Positions 5,618 to 8,871 of a stretch of 8,871 nucleotides of DNA are shown piece after piece. The position numbers were made by a program, and so were the translations under genes. Where the stretch lies: positions 1 to 8,871 of the forward strand of contig JASHUH010000279.1 in NCBI GenBank assembly GCA_030040115.1, written 5' to 3'. Positions within the stretch are counted from its first letter, which is position 1. Each line of letters starts with the position of its first letter. A model generated the notes under the pieces. It saw nothing but the letters and a program-made list of their open reading frames with translations. It was not told where the DNA came from and made no database searches. Source of the DNA: Acidobacteriaceae bacterium (GTDB lineage: Bacteria; Acidobacteriota; Terriglobia; Terriglobales; Acidobacteriaceae).

Positions 5618-6510
5618 CTGTTCCTCCTGCGCCGCCAGCCGGGCATGGAAACATAGTATTCGAGGAACAGATAAGTTCGGGAACGCGCTGTGATCGGGTG
5701 CGGCGTTTCAAAGTCTTGCATGACGGAGATCTGCTCGCCTGCGCCAATTTCCCAGTGCAGAGTGGCCCATTCGAAAATGGCGTCCTGTTTGTAGGTCTTA
5801 TTGGCGGAGGCTGCGGTGGGCAGCCCGTTGACATGGCTTGTTCCCTGATCCTGATAATTTCCTTCAATGGATAACGCCAGATTCCTGGGCAAACCCTCTT
5901 CGGGAAGGTGAAACGGAAAAAGCCTGATTTCCATCTCGCCATCCGCATCGAACTGGCTGCCGGGCGTGTAACCGGTTGAGGCGGCGCGATTGTCAAGATA
6001 GGTCGCGTCCCATGCGGCGCCGAAGAGCGGATTGTTATAACCAAACGTGACGCCAGCGTAGGGATCGACTGTGCCGGAGCTGGCCTGGAGGGGGCCGGGC
6101 GCCAAAGCTCCGTTCACCGTGTATCGATTCTGCCCGGTGGGCAATGACGCCCCGGCAAGGGGAGCTACGCGAAACGTGGACCGCGGCTTGTCAATCTTGA
6201 AGAGGGTGTTGCGAATGAAGACTAAGGCATCGCCCGCCCCAAAGGTCGAAGGATTGTGGTCCAGTGACAAAACGCCCTGGTTCGCAGTGACAAAAAGGGA
6301 CCAAGTGGGAGTCGCGCCGTAAGCGAAATTGACCGGAAACTGAAGACTGCGACACCCGGAAGGCCCGAAACCCGGCTCGGCGTTGAAGCGAAACAAGCCT
6401 TGATTCCTGGCTACGGGGAGCGCAGTGACAAATGTGGCAGGCGAAGCCGAAGCGCCAGGCGAACTCATTACGAACAGCGCAGCCAGGAAGAAGATGAAAG
6501 CGGTTCGCAT
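5614..6510 (-). CDS. Predicted outer-membrane beta-barrel protein (MetA/transporter-like)
   Basis: The 298-aa product starts with a clean signal peptide (MRT, hydrophobic 4-15, 'ASA' near 20-22). The mature part has alternating aromatic/aliphatic strands separated by Gly/Asn/Pro turns, for example 'SLQFPVNFAYGATPTWSLFV', 'DPYAGVTFGYNNPLF', 'LALSIEGNYQDQG' and the last strand 'RTYLFLEYYVSM'. This fits barrels annotated as 'transporter' or MetA-pathway of phenol degradation (PF13557), whose substrates are mostly unknown. The chain ends in a basic tail, WRRRRNR, instead of the usual aromatic end. ATG 6510 lacks a Shine-Dalgarno. An in-frame GTG at 6534 has AAGGAG (6552-6547) 12 bases away and would add 8 residues, so that start is a real alternative. 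ATGA overlap links it to the HMA-like gene. Confidence 0.78.
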   Translation of the reverse strand: MRTAFIFFLAALFVMSSPGASASPATFVTALPVARNQGLFRFNAEPGFGPSGCRSLQFPVNFAYGATPTWSLFVTANQGVLSLDHNPSTFGAGDALVFIRNTLFKIDKPRSTFRVAPLAGASLPTGQNRYTVNGALAPGPLQASSGTVDPYAGVTFGYNNPLFGAAWDATYLDNRAASTGYTPGSQFDADGEMEIRLFPFHLPEEGLPRNLALSIEGNYQDQGTSHVNGLPTAASANKTYKQDAIFEWATLHWEIGAGEQISVMQDFETPHPITARSRTYLFLEYYVSMPGWRRRRNR

Positions 6511-6575
6511 GGATAGAAATGGGAATCTCGCCACTCTTAAGGAATGCTCCTTTTCCGCGCCGCGCTTTTGCGGTT

Positions 6576-6609
6576 TATCTGCCCGTTCGCACAGATATCG
6601 TAATCGATA
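6576..6609. promoter_or_regulatory. Overlapping palindromes upstream of the barrel gene; possible operators
   Basis: TATCTG (6576-6581) and CAGATA (6592-6597) form a dyad with a 10-base spacer. TATCG (6596-6600), TAAT and CGATA (6605-6609) form a second one. Both lie 42-100 bases upstream of the minus-strand start, where a promoter or operator would sit. TCGTAATCG recurs at 6822-6830. Function is inferred from position and symmetry only, and chance is possible for arms this short. Confidence 0.25.
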
Positions 6610-6715
6610 CTGCTGATTTTCACGTCGCCGGCAGGCGCAGCGCAAGAAGCTCGACGACCCATTTCCCGTCAAGTTGCTGCATATTGTTCGCGGCCTCGGC
6701 TTTGTGCTGCGCCAT
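6586..6715 (+). pseudogene. Relic of an OmpR/PhoB-type response regulator (C-terminal end)
   Basis: Codons at 6641-6712 encode RKKLDDPF, PVKLLH, IVRGLGFVLR, the typical last helix and wing of the OmpR/PhoB winged-helix DNA-binding domain (family pattern LRxKLDDPFxxKLIHTVRGVGYVL). There is no start and no receiver domain, and this frame has a TGA at 6614-6616. The adjacent frame upstream reads 'RTDIVIDTADFHVA' (about 6587-6628), which resembles the preceding 'TNVVDVhI' part of the recognition helix, so a frameshift near 6628-6640 is likely. Reading continues past the normal family end to a TGA at 6884-6886 with no recognisable sequence. It is best explained as the remnant of a deleted two-component regulator, possibly once linked to the neighbouring barrel/HMA pair. 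Confidence 0.6.
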
Positions 6716-6892
6716 ATAGAGGAAAAGGAGTGCGCCTGCGCCGCGTGGAACGGGCTCCGCGCCCGCGCGAAGGCGCCCCAGGTGTTGGGCGTCACTGAAA
6801 AATCGTCGCCGGTTGGGCTATTCGTAATCGTAGATATGCAACCTGCCGGAGACGGCCTCGCTCCGCGGAGAAGAGTCTTGCTTTGAGTCGAG

Positions 6893-6917
6893 CCGCCAAT
6901 GCCTTTCGGGCGGTTTT
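6893..6917 (+). terminator. Weak stem-loop with T-run upstream of amrS
   Basis: CCGCC (6893-6897) pairs with GGCGG (6909-6913), followed directly by TTTT (6914-6917). The stem is only 5 bp with an 11-base loop. It lies 6 bases past the TGA that closes the relic-bearing frame, so it may be a leftover terminator of the lost gene. It would also insulate amrS, whose own promoter I could not identify. Confidence 0.3.
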
Positions 6918-6959
6918 CCTGTCGGCGCTCCGAGCCGTCTGTGCCCATGGAGTGCGCCG

Positions 6960-8033
6960 ATGAACGCCGCGCACGCGACTTGCGGTCAATCTTCACAGAC
7001 CCCGGTGAAGGAGCCGTTCGCCGTGGAAGCCAGGTTCTACATCAAGCTCCCGCAGCAGAGGGTGCGCTGCGCGCTTTGCCCGCGGGCGTGCATCGTGAAA
7101 GATGGCGAGCGCGGCGTCTGCGGTGTGCGCGAGAATCGCGGCGGCGTGTATACCTCGCTTCTCCACGGCCGCGCCCGCGCCATCCACGTCGATCCTATCG
7201 AGAAAAAGCCGCTCTTCCACTACTTGCCGGGAACGGAGGCTCTGTCAGTGGGCGGGGTGGGTTGCAACCTGCAATGCGCGTTTTGCCAGAACTGGGATCT
7301 ATCCCGTTCCGCTCCCGAGGAAACGCCGGCCGATTATACGCCGCCGCTCCGCATTGTCGAGTTGGCCCGGCGTTCCGGTTGTCCCACCATCGCCTACACC
7401 TATAACGAGCCGGCGGTCTTTGCCGAATATCTGATGGACACGGCCGACGCGGGCCACGAGGCCGGCATTCGCAGCGTCGCGGTTTCGAACGGCTATCTGC
7501 AACAGGAAGCGCTCCGCGCCATCTACGGGAAGATGGATGCGGTCAAGATCGACCTCAAGGCCTTTTCCGAAACTTTCTATCGTCGCATCGCCAAAGGGCG
7601 GCTGAAACCGGTGCTCGATTCGCTGGTGACTCTGCGCGCGATGAAGAAGTGGACGGAGATTGTTTACCTGGTGATTCCCACGCTGAACGACAGCGATGAG
7701 GAGTTGCGCTGTGCGGCGGCGTGGATCAAACAGCATCTCGGCGCCGATACGCCGCTCCACTTCACCCGGTTTTATCCCGAGTATCAGCTCAAATACTTGC
7801 CCGTGACGCCCGTGGCCACACTGGAGCGCGCCAAGGCGATCGCTGAAGCCGAGGGACTGAACTACGTGTACATCGGCAACGTTCCCGGCCACGCGGCGCA
7901 GAACACGCATTGTCCACAATGTCGCAGCTTGCTGGTGGAGCGCGCTGGTTTGGCAACGGTAAAAGTGCGGATTGGCGCGGATGGCGCTTGTCCCCAGTGC
8001 CGCCATCCCATACCCGGAATCTGGAGCGTGTAA
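6960..8033 (+). CDS. amrS: AmmeMemoRadiSam system radical SAM enzyme
   Basis: The 357-aa product is the radical SAM member of the AmmeMemoRadiSam set (with AmrA, AMMECR1-like, and AmrB, MEMO1-like). I know of no settled reaction. The [4Fe-4S] cluster should bind C102, C106 and C109 in 'GCNLQCAFCQNW'. An N-terminal cysteine group (C37, C40, C44, C54) in 'CALCPRAC...GVCGVREN' precedes it, as in relatives of pyruvate-formate-lyase-activating enzymes. Other core motifs are 'YTYNEPAVFAEY', 'SNGYLQQEAL' and 'AVKIDLKAFSETFYRRI'. The C-terminus has a zinc-ribbon-like module (C318, C321, C344, C347). GGAG at 6949-6952 is 7 bases before the ATG. No signal peptide is seen, so it is cytoplasmic. amrB follows after 57 bases with a hairpin between. 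Confidence 0.94.
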   Translation: MNAAHATCGQSSQTPVKEPFAVEARFYIKLPQQRVRCALCPRACIVKDGERGVCGVRENRGGVYTSLLHGRARAIHVDPIEKKPLFHYLPGTEALSVGGVGCNLQCAFCQNWDLSRSAPEETPADYTPPLRIVELARRSGCPTIAYTYNEPAVFAEYLMDTADAGHEAGIRSVAVSNGYLQQEALRAIYGKMDAVKIDLKAFSETFYRRIAKGRLKPVLDSLVTLRAMKKWTEIVYLVIPTLNDSDEELRCAAAWIKQHLGADTPLHFTRFYPEYQLKYLPVTPVATLERAKAIAEAEGLNYVYIGNVPGHAAQNTHCPQCRSLLVERAGLATVKVRIGADGACPQCRHPIPGIWSV

Positions 8034-8061
8034 ATCGGGCCGCGGAGGTTGGCCCGATTTT
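8032..8061 (+). terminator. Terminator-like hairpin between amrS and amrB
   Basis: AAATCGGGCC (8032-8041) pairs perfectly with GGCCCGATTT (8051-8060) across a 9-base loop, and T8061 extends the run to four T. The stem begins inside the amrS TAA (8031-8033). This A-tract/GC-stem/T-tract layout is that of an intrinsic terminator. amrB starts only 29 bases later, so partial termination, attenuation or 3'-end protection of amrS RNA would all fit. Confidence 0.55.
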
Positions 8062-8075
8062 GCTTCATGGAGGTC

Positions 8076-8083
8076 AGAAGGAG
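8076..8083 (+). promoter_or_regulatory. Ribosome-binding site of amrB
   Basis: AGAAGGAG lies 7 bases upstream of ATG 8091. This near-ideal Shine-Dalgarno fixes the amrB start and so makes the hydrophobic N-terminus part of the protein. No comparable site precedes the next in-frame ATG at codon 8 (8112). Confidence 0.75.
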
Positions 8084-8090
8084 TTTGAAA

Positions 8091-8871
8091 ATGCCTTTGC
8101 CTGTGGCTTCCATGATTGCGCTTCTGGCCGCGGCGCCGCTGCTGCCGCGCGCCGCCGCGCGGCAGAAAATCCGGCAACCGGCGGTGGCGGGCGGCTTTTA
8201 TCCAGCCGATCCCCAAGCTCTATCGGCCATGCTCGACGATCTGTTGGCGCACGCCGCGCCGCGTCCGCTCGAGGGCGCCGTTCTGGCCGCGGTTGCGCCG
8301 CACGCCGGTTATCCCTACTCCGGACACGTCGCCGCATGTACGTTCGCCGCGCTCCGTGGCCGCAATTACTCCCGCGTGGTGGTCATCGCGCCGTCGCATT
8401 ATGCGGCCTTCGGTTTCAGCTCGGTTTACGACGGCGACGCCTACGCCACGCCGCTCGGCGTCATCCGCGTCGACAAGAAATTTGCTCTCGAGTTGACGAA
8501 GCTGAGCGGCGCGCTCCAGCTTTCCGGCAAAGGTCACGATTCCACCGCCGCCGGCGGCGAACACGCGATCGAGGTGGAATTGCCGTGGCTGCAGAAGGTG
8601 CTGGGCCGGTTCGCGCTCGTTCCCATCGTGATGGGCGATCAGAGCTACGAAAACAGCCGCGCTCTGGGCGTCGCATTGGCGAACCTGATCGCGAAGAACC
8701 AGAACGGCGAAACCTTGGGCGATACTCTGATCCTGGCCAGTTCCGACCTGTCGCACTACCACCCCTATGCCGACGCCGAAGCCATGGACCATCACACGCT
8801 GCGCGCGCTGGAGGCGTGGGATTACTTCAGCATGGCGCGCAACTTCGGCGCGCGGGTATGGGAAGCGTGCG
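8091..8871 (+). CDS. amrB: AmmeMemoRadiSam system protein B (MEMO1 family), 3' end cut by window edge
   Basis: 260 complete codons are visible before the edge. MEMO1-family landmarks: 'QPAVAGGFYPADP' (29-41), 'APHAGYPYSGH' with H71, 'APSHY' with H103, 'EHAIEVELPWLQ' (157-168), 'SSDLSHYHPY' with D219 and H222, and 'EAC' with C260 followed by a G. H71, H103 and C260 line up with H49, H81 and C244, which I recall as metal ligands of human MEMO1; the His-His spacing of 32 is identical. The fold is related to class III extradiol dioxygenases, but the bacterial function is unknown. Unusually, the conserved domain is preceded by a hydrophobic leader (A6-L18) and an AxA-like 'RAAA' (20-23), which looks like a signal peptide, though the first residues carry no positive charge. 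The rest, and any AmrA gene or fusion, lie beyond the edge. Confidence 0.92.
   Translation, partial: MPLPVASMIALLAAAPLLPRAAARQKIRQPAVAGGFYPADPQALSAMLDDLLAHAAPRPLEGAVLAAVAPHAGYPYSGHVAACTFAALRGRNYSRVVVIAPSHYAAFGFSSVYDGDAYATPLGVIRVDKKFALELTKLSGALQLSGKGHDSTAAGGEHAIEVELPWLQKVLGRFALVPIVMGDQSYENSRALGVALANLIAKNQNGETLGDTLILASSDLSHYHPYADAEAMDHHTLRALEAWDYFSMARNFGARVWEAC

Larger units (their letters stand above)
6511..6959. other. Divergent intergenic region with a gene relic
   Basis: This 449-base stretch separates the minus-strand barrel gene from amrS. No intact gene was found on either strand. It holds AT-richer palindromes just upstream of the barrel gene (6576-6609), the decayed 3' end of a response-regulator gene (about 6586-6715), and a weak stem-loop with a T-run (6893-6917). 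Of the 170 bases after the relic, I can say only that they are open on the plus strand to a TGA at 6884-6886, with no recognised domain. Confidence 0.55.

Noticed and set aside
6624..6832. Minus-strand frame ending 'KAEAANNMQQLDGKWVVELLALRLPAT' as a small gene
   Set aside because: It looked protein-like, but the opposite strand of the same bases gives a clear response-regulator signature. This frame has no ribosome-binding site and meets a stop just upstream.
6511..6996. N-terminal extension of the barrel protein to an upstream start at 6996
   Set aside because: The added residues are Ser/Arg-rich with no domain, would bury the signal peptide about 160 residues in, and cross the response-regulator relic and the amrS start.
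8220..8795. Minus-strand open frame opposite amrB
   Set aside because: Antisense to a clear MEMO1-family gene, with no ribosome-binding site or domain.

Overview
The window looks like a chromosomal segment of an acidobacterium (Acidobacteriota). It is GC-rich. The truncated leftmost gene has the secretion signal, Pro/Ser/Thr-rich linker and 'VDLVLVPVTVT' entry strand that I associate with the acidobacterial VWFA-related family. The tight GTGA/ATGA gene junctions and the AmmeMemoRadiSam pair also fit. No rRNA, tRNA, CRISPR array, insertion sequence or phage gene was seen.

Layout. (1) 1-303, minus strand: 5' end of an exported VWFA-related protein. (2) 304-630: divergent intergenic region with a dyad and a hairpin. 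(3) 631-4214, plus strand: a four-gene operon with every junction overlapping: a DUF1015 protein with a DGHHR motif, an exported zinc N-acetylmuramoyl-L-alanine amidase, a membrane-anchored GerMN protein and glutamate racemase (murI). Three of the four relate to envelope or peptidoglycan work. (4) 4359-5126: enoyl-ACP reductase fabI, behind a terminator-like hairpin. (5) 5192-6510, minus strand, convergent to fabI: a two-gene unit of a predicted outer-membrane beta-barrel protein and a small exported protein that resembles a heavy-metal-associated (HMA) domain lacking both cysteines. (6) 6511-6959: no intact gene, but the + strand carries a decayed 3' end of an OmpR/PhoB-type response regulator. 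(7) 6960-8871, plus strand: radical SAM enzyme amrS and the MEMO1-family gene amrB, which runs off the right edge just after its third putative metal ligand (Cys260).

Points most worth a second look: the AmrB homologue seems to have an N-terminal export signal although its radical SAM partner should be cytoplasmic; a perfect 10-bp terminator-like hairpin separates amrS from amrB; the HMA-like protein has lost its CxxC; and a response-regulator relic lies beside the outer-membrane/HMA pair. All functional statements rest on motif recognition by eye, with no database search.
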